Assembly: GCF_027921745.1 (NCBI RefSeq)
Contig: NC_079239.1
Span: 1,577,501-1,641,500, forward strand
Length of the DNA: 64,000 bases
Direction of reading: 5' to 3'
Origin: Schizosaccharomyces osmophilus
Taxonomy: Eukaryota; Ascomycota; Schizosaccharomycetes; Schizosaccharomycetales; Schizosaccharomycetaceae
Below, piece by piece: positions 47,434 through 56,787 of this stretch; the stretch's first letter is position 1, and the number at the start of each line of letters is the position of its first letter. The translations under genes and the position numbers were made by a program. Below the pieces are notes generated by a model. It saw only the letters and a list, made by a program, of their open reading frames with translations. It ran no database searches and was not told where the DNA came from.

Positions 47434-48018
47434 TCATAGAAATTCTAAAACAGGGAATGTCCTGTTTAGAACAGGGTCCAATTCCAAATACTGAAAATGA
47501 TCAAATTTGTAATGATAGTAGTATCCGGAAATTCGTCCCGTCCGTTGAGAGAAGGCAATGTAGTAGAATCCTTCGAAACTGACATCGGACGAAGAGTTCC
47601 TGCTCCGGAATTGAAAATCGTTCACTTTATCCAGCATCGCCAATTCTTTCCATCGCATATAGATAGTTCCTTTCTTCCAAGGATCGTAGGGTTTAATCCT
47701 ACGCAGAGGTACCTTCCGCTTTGCATATTGAAAAGCTCCCAGCCGTTTCCAATGCTTATAATCTGTTGATTCTGAAGCACCCCATTCCGGCCACCGTGTC
47801 AGAAATCCATACTTATCTCCAATGATTTCTGCCTCAAAGTATGTTGTAAGTGATGAGTTGTTTCCACTCAATCCACTTATTTTGAAAAATCCACAGAGCA
47901 TCGATTGCTCCGTATTTACATGTAATACTGTCACGGATACGTCGAATGTCTTATTACCATCCGATTTTTGAATTCCGTGGAATTGGGCACCATTTCTCAA
48001 ATACGAAGATTCAAACAT
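47434..48018 (-). CDS. gid4: Gid4 (Vid24 family), substrate receptor of the GID/CTLH E3 ligase
   Basis: Recognises Pro/N-degrons and docks gluconeogenic enzymes to the GID ubiquitin ligase. 194 residues, single exon, ATG at 48018. The protein is essentially the beta-barrel domain alone: SYLRNGAQFHGIQKSDGN, then TVLHVNTEQSMLCGFFKISG, TTYFEAEIIGDKYGFLTRWP, KHWKRLGAFQYAK, YMRWKELAMLD, SFEGFYYIAFSQRTGRISGY and YYHYKFDHFQYLELDP, each matching blocks of human GID4. It lacks the long N-terminal extension of budding-yeast Vid24. By position it matches S. pombe SPAC3H1.14. Confidence 0.9.
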   Translation of the reverse strand: MFESSYLRNGAQFHGIQKSDGNKTFDVSVTVLHVNTEQSMLCGFFKISGLSGNNSSLTTYFEAEIIGDKYGFLTRWPEWGASESTDYKHWKRLGAFQYAKRKVPLRRIKPYDPWKKGTIYMRWKELAMLDKVNDFQFRSRNSSSDVSFEGFYYIAFSQRTGRISGYYYHYKFDHFQYLELDPVLNRTFPVLEFL

Positions 48019-48437
48019 CCTGTTCTCGGGTATCTTTTTAGCTATTTTATAAAAACAAGCCTCAATCTATTATGCAAAGCGACTCAACACCTAAAATTTT
48101 TCTAAAACCAAGCTAGGTATCCAAACGATCAGATTGAAAATGCGAGGAGCGGATGAAAACAAGAGAACTGGATAAATTGACAAGTAATTGCTTAAGTACT
48201 CAACAAAAACACAAGAACCGTTGAAACAGTTCTTTGACTGATTTTTACCTTTAGGATGGTTTAAGTTGCTGCTATACCATGAATACTACCACTACCACCT
48301 ACAATATTCTTTTACTGTACACCTGCCGACAAACCCTTATTACCAGCAATTATTAACTTTTTCTTAATTTAATCAGATATGCTTAATAAATTTTTTTGCT
48401 TCATGTTCATGGGTAAGTGACGGAATTTTATTCCAAC
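48019..48437. other. Divergent intergenic gid4 / small ORF
   Basis: About 420 bp, no gene. A 13-codon uORF begins at ATG 48379 and ends TGA 48418-48420, shortly before the small ORF at 48438. Confidence 0.45.
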
Positions 48438-48641
48438 ATGAGTTCATCCGTATCTGAGTATTTTCGAGCTGAAGGCATGAGCAACATGGATTCGCCCGTG
48501 ATGAATACATTTTTGTCATTCTTGTTCCAACAAGGTTGTATTGAACGTCGCTTGAATGCAGAAATACTAGCAGCCAAACTTGATTTTCTGAGGCGAATTT
48601 GCAAGGCTCATGGATTAGATAAGTTGTTGCTATTAGTATGA
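48438..48641 (+). CDS. Small protein of 67 residues, function unknown
   Basis: First ATG of an open frame, giving MSSSVSEYFRAEGMSNMDSP then an amphipathic helical stretch FLSFLFQQGCIERRLNAEIL and LDFLRRICKAHGLDKLLLLV at the end. The composition (balanced charges, regular helix pattern, no low complexity) looks coding, and the ORF sits tidily convergent to ppk13 with 71 bp between stops. I do not recognise the family. A longer frame upstream would need a GTG start and is not accepted. Confidence 0.45.
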   Translation: MSSSVSEYFRAEGMSNMDSPVMNTFLSFLFQQGCIERRLNAEILAAKLDFLRRICKAHGLDKLLLLV

Positions 48642-48712
48642 AGCTCCCATCTCAATAGTACAATATAAAAATCTACCCATATGAATCCGTTTTCTAAACG
48701 GTGCGATGTATT

Positions 48713-49880
48713 TTAACTGTTCATCATTTCTGTAATATGATGGATTAGGTATTCAGCGGATGGTCGTTGTTCAGGATTCAGTCGTAGACATTCACGGACT
48801 AAATCGACCAGTGCCGGATGGTAGGGATGTTTAGATGGAAAAGAGTATTGTGCATTACAAACAGCCAAAGCCAATGAACCACCTTGACTGACTTGCTTTT
48901 CAAAAGGAGTGTATCCAAACATGATTGCATACAAGACGCAACCAAAACTCTAAATTCGTTAGTATACTTTCTTCTTTCGTTGTTCAGCTTTCTTTCATTA
49001 CCCAAATATCTGCCTTTTCCGTAATTGTGGAACCCGGTCTTACATGGAAAAGCTCGGGAGCTCGATAAGACATAGTACAATTTTCTGAGGCCATGTCTTG
49101 AAAAGCTATTGCCTGCGAATTATCTGAAATGACAGAAGGAACCCTATATATGCTTCCAAAATCTGTAAGTACAGCATTACTCACATCGTTGCTCAATAGT
49201 AAGTTCTCTAGTTTTAATTCGTTAGTCCTCTTCACTGCTTGTCACGTACCAGGTTTCACATCTCCATGAATATAACACTTGTAACTTTTTTTCTTCACTG
49301 GATTGCTTTCTACTCCTAAATCAATAAGGTTTGTTGTGTCCATGGTATTTTCAAATTCAGATTCTTCACCCCCATTATGGAGATATTTTAGGGCCTGTAA
49401 AAGACACAGAGACCAGCTTAAGACATAACGCTTCGAAACAAAAGTACTCTTTGCATGTTGATTCTGAACAATCTGTGCAACAGTGCCCTTTTGAAAAAAG
49501 GGAAACATAATATGAACATATTGAACACCATCAGCTTCCTTTTGTACTTCGACATGTAAGCTTTTAAGTAAATAGGAATGATTAAATTCCTCATGAAACT
49601 TTGCTTCTTTTAATGCTTTTTGAATGCCTTCTCGACCTGAATGGCATTTTATTTTTTTCAGCGCAAACTTTTTACCATTCTCTACATGTTCAATAAGGTA
49701 CACAAATGCATATCCTCTATATACTGTTAGTTTCTTTCTTTTCTGTAAAGTCGTGTACCCTTCACCGAGTGGTTGAAGCACTTTATACTGTTCGTTTTTT
49801 AACACGATCAAATCGTTGTTGAGGAGCGAAGAAATTAGCGGATTGATAGAATTCCATGTATTCTTAAAGAAAGATTGCAT
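48713..49880 (-). CDS. ppk13: Ppk13, STK16/Env7-like serine/threonine kinase (four exons)
   Basis: A vacuole/Golgi-associated NAK-family kinase. Exons are 49759-49880, 49250-49716, 49002-49207 and 48713-48949. The introns are 42, 42 and 52 nt, with donors GTACAC, GTACGT and GTAATG and branches CTAAC. The spliced 343 residues align block by block with STK16: LGEGGYAFVYLIEH, FALKKIKCHSGREG, MFPFFQKGTVAQIV, KPENLLLSND, TDFGSIYRV, SENCTMSYRAPELF, EKADIWSFGCVLYAIMFGYT. The catalytic loop is HGDVKPEN, Gly replacing the usual Arg of HRD. The N-terminus lacks the cysteines (and Gly2) lipidated in Env7 and STK16. A 25-residue insert precedes the catalytic loop. Divergent from snt2 (98 bp), as in S. 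pombe. Confidence 0.9.
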
Positions 49881-49978
49881 TTTTTAGTATAATAAGTGTT
49901 TTCCAAATCTATCCTCGTTTAAGTGGCATTAAGCTTAGTATTCAATGAAGGCCACTCTACAAATTACCATCTACCGCC

Positions 49979-52900
49979 ATGCATTCACAAGAAAGGAGTC
50001 GTGAACAGAGCAAAAAAACTGAAGAGAACCTGCAAAAGCATGGCATTAGAAGATTAGTTATTAAAGGATTTAAAAATAGCGTTACCATAGCGTACGTGAC
50101 GCCAGAGAATAAGCAAAAAAGTACAACTAGACGATTCGTGCTTCCAGAGCAGGAAAAGACGAAAATCAAGCACATCCCAGGATCCTTTGAATTGGATCCA
50201 TTACCCAAAAATGGAATTGTATACTGTACATTATTGAATGGCCAACGAATCCAACCGAATGACTTTGTTTTCGTGTCCTCACCATTTGCTGGCGAACCAT
50301 TTCAAATAGCTCGACTTATGTCTTTTGAGAAGTCCGAATCTTGCCTTGGGACAAATTTATATGACTCTGTTCGTTTGAATTGGTTTTTTCGACCGCGTGA
50401 TATTCAACGAAATTCTTCTGATACGCGTCTTTTGTACGCAAGTATGCACAGCGATATCTATAATGTTGGATTCATCCAGGAACTCGTGAGCGTGAAACAT
50501 AAAACAGAAATTCAAAATTTCAATGAATACAAAAGACAACCAAAGTGCTTTTACTATGATCGCCTGTTTGATCAAAACATTAATAAGGTTTTCGACCTAA
50601 TACCTGTTCATAGTATTACTAATCTTCCTAAACGTACCCTTTCTGATTTACAGAATAACTATAGTTTTGCGATTGTCGAATTAGCGAAAGGGCGAGCCTT
50701 GATGGGAACACCTCGACTTTGCAACGTCTGCAAAGAATGGTGTTCTTTAGATCTTTCGGTACAATGTGCTGACTGCAAGAAACATTATCACATGAAGTGT
50801 GTGCAACCTCCGTTGGCAAAAAAGCCGCCCCATGGTTTTGGTTGGACTTGTGCATTATGCTCTGTTTCGCATCGACGAAGAAACCCTTCGTTACGCAAAT
50901 CCGCAAAGTTGATGGCACATAATGATTCCGAATCAAACGAAGAAATGTCGTCTTCTATTAAAGAAGATACTGATAATAATAATAAAGCTAGTGATTCTGC
51001 TTTGAACACGTCCTCCCATTCAGTTACGATGACCTCTGATAACTATATAAAACAAGATGATACTTTAAGTCCTCCTGCTGAAGCAGGTGTGCCACTTTTA
51101 GAGGAGGTGCCAAGTAGTAGTTTTACAAAGCTTCGCCGCCTCCCGTGGAACATGCGTTACATAGATTTACGAAGTGACTTTGATAATGAAACTGATTCTG
51201 ATTTGTATCCCTCACGGGTTCGCTCTATTGCATCCCCAACTTTTTCCCCGACTGCTGAAGTTCAATCAAAAGCTCCTAGGTTACTGACTACAGCGGATGA
51301 AGAGATTGATCAAAATCTACGTTCATTAGAAAATGAAAAGCTAGATCTTTCACCTTTTTTTGCCAAATGGCCATTGTTAAAAAACATTCCTTTAAAGGGA
51401 TTTTTATTCCCCTTTTTCGAACCAAATCTACGCGCAGGGATGCTTTTAGTTCCTCTGGAACTTGATGATTCGGACTTAGATGACTATTTAAGAAGAAGTT
51501 GGAACCAATGGAAATATTTGAAGATTGAAATACCTCCATTCGTTCTTTTAGATGTCTCCATGACTATGTTATACCAAAACGGGCTGAATATGATCAATGC
51601 TCTTGACAATTTGCAAAGATTAATAACTGGAAGCGATTTCCCAAATGTGGATTCCCTTAAAATAGATGAAAAGAAGTTCGGGGAGCTTGTCAAACTTTAT
51701 GGAGGTTCTTTGCATTGTATACATCGTCATATGGAAGCTCGCTGCTCTTTAAAAGAACTATTGCAATTTTACTTGGCGTGGAGTATATCTCCAAAAGGGA
51801 CTGCGATTTTAAAAGACTTCGCTACGACGAAGGAAAAAGAAGGAAGTTGGGAAGAGAAGTACACTTTGTTTTCTAATCGCGAGCTTTATGATCCTTCCAA
51901 GTTGGCAAAATGCAAAAAGCCGATGGTTTGTCGTAATTGTCAAAGTCGCAAAAGCTCTGACTTTTTTGTCGGTCCAGGAACGGATAACACCAATTTAGAA
52001 AAAAATAAACTTGTCATATTTTGTGAAAAATGTGGTATTGTATGGAAGTACTATGCAACTACTTCGCAACAAGCATTAAGCGTTGAGTTTGGTCGTTCAA
52101 CTGACAAGGTTGTCAAAAGAAAGACATCAGAATGGGAGCAATGGTTTGCCAACAATCGTAGTATCGTCAGCGATTATCAATCTCGTGACGATAGTCGAGG
52201 TATATCACCTGTACTGACCATTGATAGCGCTAAGGCTAACAATGTTAAGACAACAGGTGAAAATTCTTCGCGTCTTCAAAGCCCGCTTAATAGAAACCCA
52301 AGAAGTGGTACTCCAAAAACCAAAGCCGAAGTTGCTTCATCACCATTGAATACAAAGAAAGAATGCAATTTATGCGGCGGAAGCAATAATGACGATTTGG
52401 TTGGATGTTACCAATGTGGACTAATTGTTCACAAATCTTGCCAAGGTAGTAAAACGGGGGCAAGCGATCAATCTAAACTGATATCCATGATATCTACTAG
52501 TCGATCAACTAGAAGTGCGGCAAACAATACCTCTAAACCTAGTCAGTTAATCGAAAGTAGTCAGTGGTTGTGCGAAAGTTGTACTTTCGTTACCAAATTT
52601 GAACTTGATAGTGCACCTGAATGTTTATTATGCTGTCAAACAGATTTGCAACTTTCGATGAAAAAAACTGAAGAAGGTAATTGGGCACATGTGTTGTGTG
52701 CTGCTTGGACACCCGGTGTTGTGATTTCAAATGATGACACTGAACCCATTTTAGGAATTGGTTGCTTACCATCAAATTTTTGGGGTAATACTTGCGAAAT
52801 TTGTCAACATGATCATGGCATAAGTGTGCATTGTCATAACAATTACGCGTCACTTGCTCATGTAAGTTGTGCTTTGAAAGCCGGATGGAATATTTGTTTC

Positions 52901-53323
52901 GAATTAATTCGAAGAGATACGCCTAAAATCGATATTGAAGTTGGAATGTCGACCTTATCTTTTCTAAGCAGCCACACCGCTGCAAGCAATGAAGCGGATT
53001 TGACTCCTTACCTCTCTTTGAAGCCGATCCTACTCCGTGGTCCGGGTAATATTCCGCGCAATTTCATACCTCGCACAAGCTCGATACCGTCGTTGGGTAA
53101 AAAGTCCTGGAAGGCTTATTTAGAAAGCATGAAAAGTAAACATGCGTTTTATTTTTTACAAGCGGCTCAGTCCCATGCACCCTCCGAAGAGCAAGAAATG
53201 ATTGAAGAAAGTTGCAGTAGATGTTCAACTACGATGAGTCCATATTGGTGGCCGGAGGGGCTTTGTCATATGTGTTATTTTCATCGTTCTTTAGAAAACG
53301 AAGTGCCCGTTGCGAATGTATAG
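49979..53323 (+). CDS. snt2: Snt2, BAH/PHD/SANT chromatin protein of the Lid2 complex
   Basis: Chromatin regulator and E3-like partner of the JmjC demethylase Lid2. 1114 residues, single exon. Domains in order: BAH (about 75-200, GIVYCTLLNGQRIQPNDFVF); PHD1 (about 246-293, CNVCKEW, CADCKKHYHMKCV); an acidic linker; a SANT-like helical segment around 585-615 (SLKELLQFYLAWSISPKGTA); a GATA-like Cys4 (about 650-685, CRNCQS, FCEKCGIVWKYY); PHD2 (about 795-825, CNLCGGSNNDDLVGCYQCGL); an extended PHD (about 880-970, CLLC, HVLCAAWTPGVV, CEICQHDHG, HVSCALKAGW); and a last Cys4 (about 1078-1100, CSRCSTTMSPYWWPEGLCHM). All parts are intact. Confidence 0.92.
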   Translation: MHSQERSREQSKKTEENLQKHGIRRLVIKGFKNSVTIAYVTPENKQKSTTRRFVLPEQEKTKIKHIPGSFELDPLPKNGIVYCTLLNGQRIQPNDFVFVSSPFAGEPFQIARLMSFEKSESCLGTNLYDSVRLNWFFRPRDIQRNSSDTRLLYASMHSDIYNVGFIQELVSVKHKTEIQNFNEYKRQPKCFYYDRLFDQNINKVFDLIPVHSITNLPKRTLSDLQNNYSFAIVELAKGRALMGTPRLCNVCKEWCSLDLSVQCADCKKHYHMKCVQPPLAKKPPHGFGWTCALCSVSHRRRNPSLRKSAKLMAHNDSESNEEMSSSIKEDTDNNNKASDSALNTSSHSVTMTSDNYIKQDDTLSPPAEAGVPLLEEVPSSSFTKLRRLPWNMRYIDLRSDFDNETDSDLYPSRVRSIASPTFSPTAEVQSKAPRLLTTADEEIDQNLRSLENEKLDLSPFFAKWPLLKNIPLKGFLFPFFEPNLRAGMLLVPLELDDSDLDDYLRRSWNQWKYLKIEIPPFVLLDVSMTMLYQNGLNMINALDNLQRLITGSDFPNVDSLKIDEKKFGELVKLYGGSLHCIHRHMEARCSLKELLQFYLAWSISPKGTAILKDFATTKEKEGSWEEKYTLFSNRELYDPSKLAKCKKPMVCRNCQSRKSSDFFVGPGTDNTNLEKNKLVIFCEKCGIVWKYYATTSQQALSVEFGRSTDKVVKRKTSEWEQWFANNRSIVSDYQSRDDSRGISPVLTIDSAKANNVKTTGENSSRLQSPLNRNPRSGTPKTKAEVASSPLNTKKECNLCGGSNNDDLVGCYQCGLIVHKSCQGSKTGASDQSKLISMISTSRSTRSAANNTSKPSQLIESSQWLCESCTFVTKFELDSAPECLLCCQTDLQLSMKKTEEGNWAHVLCAAWTPGVVISNDDTEPILGIGCLPSNFWGNTCEICQHDHGISVHCHNNYASLAHVSCALKAGWNICFELIRRDTPKIDIEVGMSTLSFLSSHTAASNEADLTPYLSLKPILLRGPGNIPRNFIPRTSSIPSLGKKSWKAYLESMKSKHAFYFLQAAQSHAPSEEQEMIEESCSRCSTTMSPYWWPEGLCHMCYFHRSLENEVPVANV

Positions 53324-53788
53324 ACTTTTTTGGTGTTTAACGATATATTTATTTAATTTATTTCGGATGGGGTATTTTTTTGTATATATATAATATATAG
53401 GAATAATGGATGTTTTGCTTTCTCGTTTATCTTTCGGTCACGGTTTCACTTTATTCTAAGTTTAGTGAATTGTATACAGGATTGAAAAAGAAATCTTTGT
53501 GTATATTTAAAATTAACATTTGTTCGTATAAGATAATTTCATTGTGCAAATCACTGCCGTCGACTCAAGCTAGGAATGAATTATCACCAAAGCTTTTCTA
53601 TAACGAGATGAACACTTTTTGATTAACATTAAAGATTTTGAGAAGGAACAATTAATTACATTCTGGTAGAATAGCTATCAAGCTTTAATAAATAACCATG
53701 TTCCCTGGTCTAATAATAATTCACCCATATGGTACACATCCATGCAAGGGCGACACCCATGTTTTTGTTTTCCGTTTTATAAATATTT
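53324..53788. other. Convergent intergenic snt2/hsr1
   Basis: 465 bp, AT-rich, between stop codons, with TATATATATAATATATAG at about 53383-53400. No gene seen. Confidence 0.5.
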
Positions 53789-55342
53789 TTACATAGTACC
53801 GAAATTATAGTCATCACTCATACCAGTTAGTAAATTATTAGGAGCAGTAATAGGAAGTTGCACGAAAGGGGAAGTGCTGCTATTTGCACCCTGATAAGTA
53901 ATCGGCATTTTGGGGTCTGTAGGGTAATACATCGGAAACAGGGAAACTTTTGGGAGTACGGCTGGATGCTGCTCTGGTAAAAGAGATTTGTTTGACATTC
54001 CATCATTTACGGACATGGGTAGGGTGTTTGGGGCAATAGAGGATGCAGGAGGTAAAATAGGAGACACATTATTGTTTTTTAAAGACCGAGTAAAATAAGA
54101 ACCAGAGTTCGCATGCATTCTTTCATGTTGACGTAAATTATCTCTTCGTGAAAAGCGTTTTCCACAAAAACAAGCAAAAGGCTTGTCGGTAGTGTGAAGG
54201 GAATGGATATGCCTACGCAAATGTTCGGATCGTTTAAACTTTTTCTGGCAGATTTGACAGACAAAAGAAGTACCTCCAGGCGAACGAGGGGCCTGTATTT
54301 TGGAACGGGATGATCGCCTTGATTTGTTTGGACTGTGCTTCTTAGCGGCAGCCGACTTTTGTGTATCGTCAAAGGAGAAGGGGTCTCGTATAGACGGCAA
54401 GGAAGGAACCTTTTCTGTATCTAGTTTTTCAGAACCATCCTTTGGTGAAGGAGTGCCAAAAAAGAACATGGAAGGGGGAGCACCTGGTAATTTGTCTTTT
54501 CTGTCGCGGGGATCTACAGAAGAATCAGGTGAAACGATGGGCATATTAACGTTGATGGGAGTCAAATTTGGCGAGGGAGGCAAGTGCGAGATGAGCGTAC
54601 TGTAAGAGGGTACACTTGCACCAGTGGGCTCGTTCAGCGGCTGCGTCGTGAGGAGAGAGGTATCGGAAGAGGGACAGTATTCTTTGGAAAAAGGGTGAAG
54701 CGAAAAAGAATCTGCTGAAGGCAAGTAAGAATGCTGTCTACGTAGGTCATTGTAATGAGAAAGGTGGTAAGCGTCGGAATCGACGTGGGAAGAACTATAG
54801 TTGAGGTTGGAAGAAGTAGGAGAATAACGCTTGTAGGAAGATATTCCGTCATTTGCAGGAGCAGACTGAGAGAGGGAAATCTGGTTGCCGTCTATGTCGG
54901 AGTACCAATCGTTTGCCGAGTCTTTGTTAAAGGAATAGTAGGAGGAGGGAGCCGAGGGGTAGGTATTGGGGTAGTAGGGAGAAGAGACAAAGGACTGCTT
55001 GCTTGGATGAAAGGAATTGAGGTCTACATGAGTGCCGGTGGGGGCAGAGGTAGACGGTTGGGGAGGAAAGACGTTGGACTTTGGAGAACCCTGGGAGAAT
55101 GATGGGAGAAAAGAGGTAAGGGGTTCGGACAAGGGAATGTCGCTGGCTGGCTGGGTATGATTGCCCGAAGAGGAGATGGAAAGAGGAAGGGAGTGGGGAT
55201 GGTGAAGGGAGGAAGCAGTCGTTGTCGCAGTAGTGGGAGTAGAGGAAGAAGGGGCTTGTTGGAGAGATGGAGCGGAAGAGGAGTAAGGGAAGGAATAAGT
55301 TGGATTGGACGGGGCCGACAAAAACGAAACGTTGTTGGACAT
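53789..55342 (-). CDS. hsr1: Hsr1, C2H2 zinc-finger transcription factor (Msn2/4-like)
   Basis: Stress-related transcription factor; S. pombe Hsr1 acts in the hydrogen-peroxide response. 517 residues, single exon. The N-terminal 350 residues are Ser/Pro/Thr/Tyr-rich and disordered. A basic stretch (KKHSPNKSRRSSRSKIQAP, possible NLS) precedes two adjacent C2H2 fingers at about 358-412: FVCQICQKKFKRSEHLRRHI, then FACFCGKRFSRRDNLRQHER. The finger contact residues (R-EHLRR and R-DNLRQ) resemble Msn2, so an AGGGG-type target is likely. The C-terminal 100 residues are Pro/Ser/Asn-rich. The name rests on the fingers and on snt2 adjacency as in S. pombe. The ATG at 55342 follows a long, pyrimidine-rich leader on this strand. 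Confidence 0.85.
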   Translation of the reverse strand: MSNNVSFLSAPSNPTYSFPYSSSAPSLQQAPSSSTPTTATTTASSLHHPHSLPLSISSSGNHTQPASDIPLSEPLTSFLPSFSQGSPKSNVFPPQPSTSAPTGTHVDLNSFHPSKQSFVSSPYYPNTYPSAPSSYYSFNKDSANDWYSDIDGNQISLSQSAPANDGISSYKRYSPTSSNLNYSSSHVDSDAYHLSHYNDLRRQHSYLPSADSFSLHPFSKEYCPSSDTSLLTTQPLNEPTGASVPSYSTLISHLPPSPNLTPINVNMPIVSPDSSVDPRDRKDKLPGAPPSMFFFGTPSPKDGSEKLDTEKVPSLPSIRDPFSFDDTQKSAAAKKHSPNKSRRSSRSKIQAPRSPGGTSFVCQICQKKFKRSEHLRRHIHSLHTTDKPFACFCGKRFSRRDNLRQHERMHANSGSYFTRSLKNNNVSPILPPASSIAPNTLPMSVNDGMSNKSLLPEQHPAVLPKVSLFPMYYPTDPKMPITYQGANSSTSPFVQLPITAPNNLLTGMSDDYNFGTM

Positions 55343-56070
55343 GAAGGAAGGGTATAGAGTGGAAGAGAAAAAAAAAATTGCAATCCAACAAGGACTTTTG
55401 AAAAGGAGGATAGGATGAAATGCTAATGCTTACGCTAACGCAGGATCATGCAAATAAGCAAGAAGAAAGGAGGGAGGAAAAAGAGGAAAAGAACGAAACG
55501 AGTTCAAGGGAAAAAGGAAAAGAATAAGAGAAAAAGGTGTGAATAAGAGCAGTAAGAAAAAGCACAAAGGAAAAGAAGAACCAAGGTTACCGAAAGCGAA
55601 AATTAGAGACCGACGAGATGAAGGAAGGCAGAGAAAAGAATGTCAAAACCAAGCCAAAGAGAAAAAGGAGGAATTTCAATTCAACGGAAAAGTAAAGGAA
55701 AAAGGAAGACAGGATAAGGACCACACACAACCAAAAAAAGCGATGTGTAAAGCAACGTCAAAAGAGTAGCAATAAGAAGAAAAATAAAAATAAAGAGACG
55801 AGCCAGATAGACGAAGGAAGGAAAGTGCAGGTCAAAAAAGAAACAGAAGAAGCGAAGGAAAAGGAATTGTAGAAACTTTTTGATTGGAAAAAAAAAGAGA
55901 AGAAAAATACAAAGAAAAAGCCCCGTCCGTATCGAAGAGACAGTGGTAGGACAAAGTTTAGCAAGAGGAATGGATAGAGAGAATCGAGTCTATATCTTCA
56001 AAGAAGACTCAAAATGAATAATGAAGCGATTGAGAAGGGAGCAAAAAAAAAAAAAAAAGAAAAAACTCAC

Positions 56071-56102
56071 AGCAACAGCAACAGCAACAACAACAACAAC
56101 AA
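56071..56102 (+). repeat. CAACAG/CAA microsatellite
   Basis: A run of trinucleotides CAG/CAA/AAC (CAGCAACAGCAACAGCAACA, then more CAA), 32 bp, within the purine-rich tract upstream of hsr1. On the hsr1 transcript it would read as GUU/GCU repeats. Confidence 0.8.
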
Positions 56103-56558
56103 GACGGACAATGGCAAGAGCAATTCGACACCTGAGACGAAAGAAAAAGAAGAAAGAAACAAAACAACAGAGCTAGGGGAATATAGAATGTTTGTTTGTG
56201 TAGGAAGAAACGAAATAAAAGAAAAAAAAACACAAACACAAACACAAACAAAAACAAAAAAAAACAACAAGAAAAAGAGTTAAGAAAAAGGAATGAAAAT
56301 CCTAGCGAAAGGAGAAAATTCGTAGTTTGGCTCTGCAACAAAGAGAGAGAACAACAGCAGTATATAAACACTAGTTTCACGATCTTTCAACTAACGAATA
56401 TACCCCTGATATGGTGCGGAATTCGCTAATTGGTTCGGAAGAAACAAGAAACGAAACATCAATAGGATAGGCTAAGTTGCATATCTCCTCCCTTTTCGTC
56501 ATGGTTGTTTGAGTGGGCGGGACCCTTTAAAGTTTCCCCAGATAAACAAAGGGTTCGC

Positions 56559-56598
56559 TGACGTCAAACTTCTTGTAATATGAGGGGAAAAAGAGGGG
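56559..56598. promoter_or_regulatory. CRE plus two STRE-like GAGGGG sites
   Basis: TGACGTCA, a perfect palindromic CRE (Atf1-Pcr1 site), is at 56559-56566. GAGGGG occurs at 56582-56587 and 56593-56598; the reverse complement CCCCTC is the element bound by Rst2-type zinc fingers. The pairing recalls UAS1 and UAS2 of S. pombe fbp1. The GAGGGG sites fall in or next to the loop of a hairpin. Likely regulates hsr1 (1.2 kb away) or an unannotated RNA; the target is inference. Confidence 0.55.
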
Positions 56599-56614
56599 TT
56601 CTCATATTACAAGA
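56571..56614. repeat. Perfect 14-bp inverted repeat (hairpin 1)
   Basis: TCTTGTAATATGAG at 56571-56584 is perfectly repeated in inverse at 56601-56614, with a 16-nt purine-rich loop. Read directly from the sequence. Confidence 0.95.
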
Positions 56615-56630
56615 TTTTACCTTTCGAAAA

Positions 56631-56666
56631 CATTCCTGGAAGCATTCTTGGAAATATCCTTGGAAA
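56631..56666 (+). repeat. Three 12-bp tandem repeats
   Basis: CATTCCTGGAAG, CATTCTTGGAAA and TATCCTTGGAAA follow each other directly at 56631-56666. Each contains a small TTCC/TTGG-GGAA dyad. Could be a factor-binding array or simple slippage. Confidence 0.8.
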
Positions 56667-56713
56667 CACTTTGTGTTTCAAAGCGTCTCAACAGAGGTAA
56701 GGAAGAGTTTTTC

Positions 56714-56787
56714 AATTCAATTCAAACTCAATTTCAACGAAATCCAGCACACGCTGGATTTCGTTGACTGAGCAAGTTAATTGAATT
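56714..56787. repeat. Long near-palindrome (hairpin 2)
   Basis: The inner arms are a perfect 15-bp inverted repeat, TCAACGAAATCCAGC (56734-56748) against 56753-56767, with only a 4-nt loop (ACAC). Eleven bases outside each inner arm lies a further inverted pair, AATTCAATT (56714-56722) and AATTGAATT (56779-56787). The element is therefore symmetrical over 74 nt. Confidence 0.95.

Noticed and set aside
54755-55391. Long frames antisense to and out of frame with the N-terminus of hsr1
   Set aside because: The region codes for the Ser/Pro-rich start of Hsr1; the alternative frames reflect its biased composition.
56014-56380. Overlapping frames on both strands (Lys/Asn/Thr-rich on plus, Phe/Leu/Cys-rich on minus)
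   Set aside because: They are by-products of the purine-rich tract and microsatellites; several mutually overlap and none has a domain or normal codon use.
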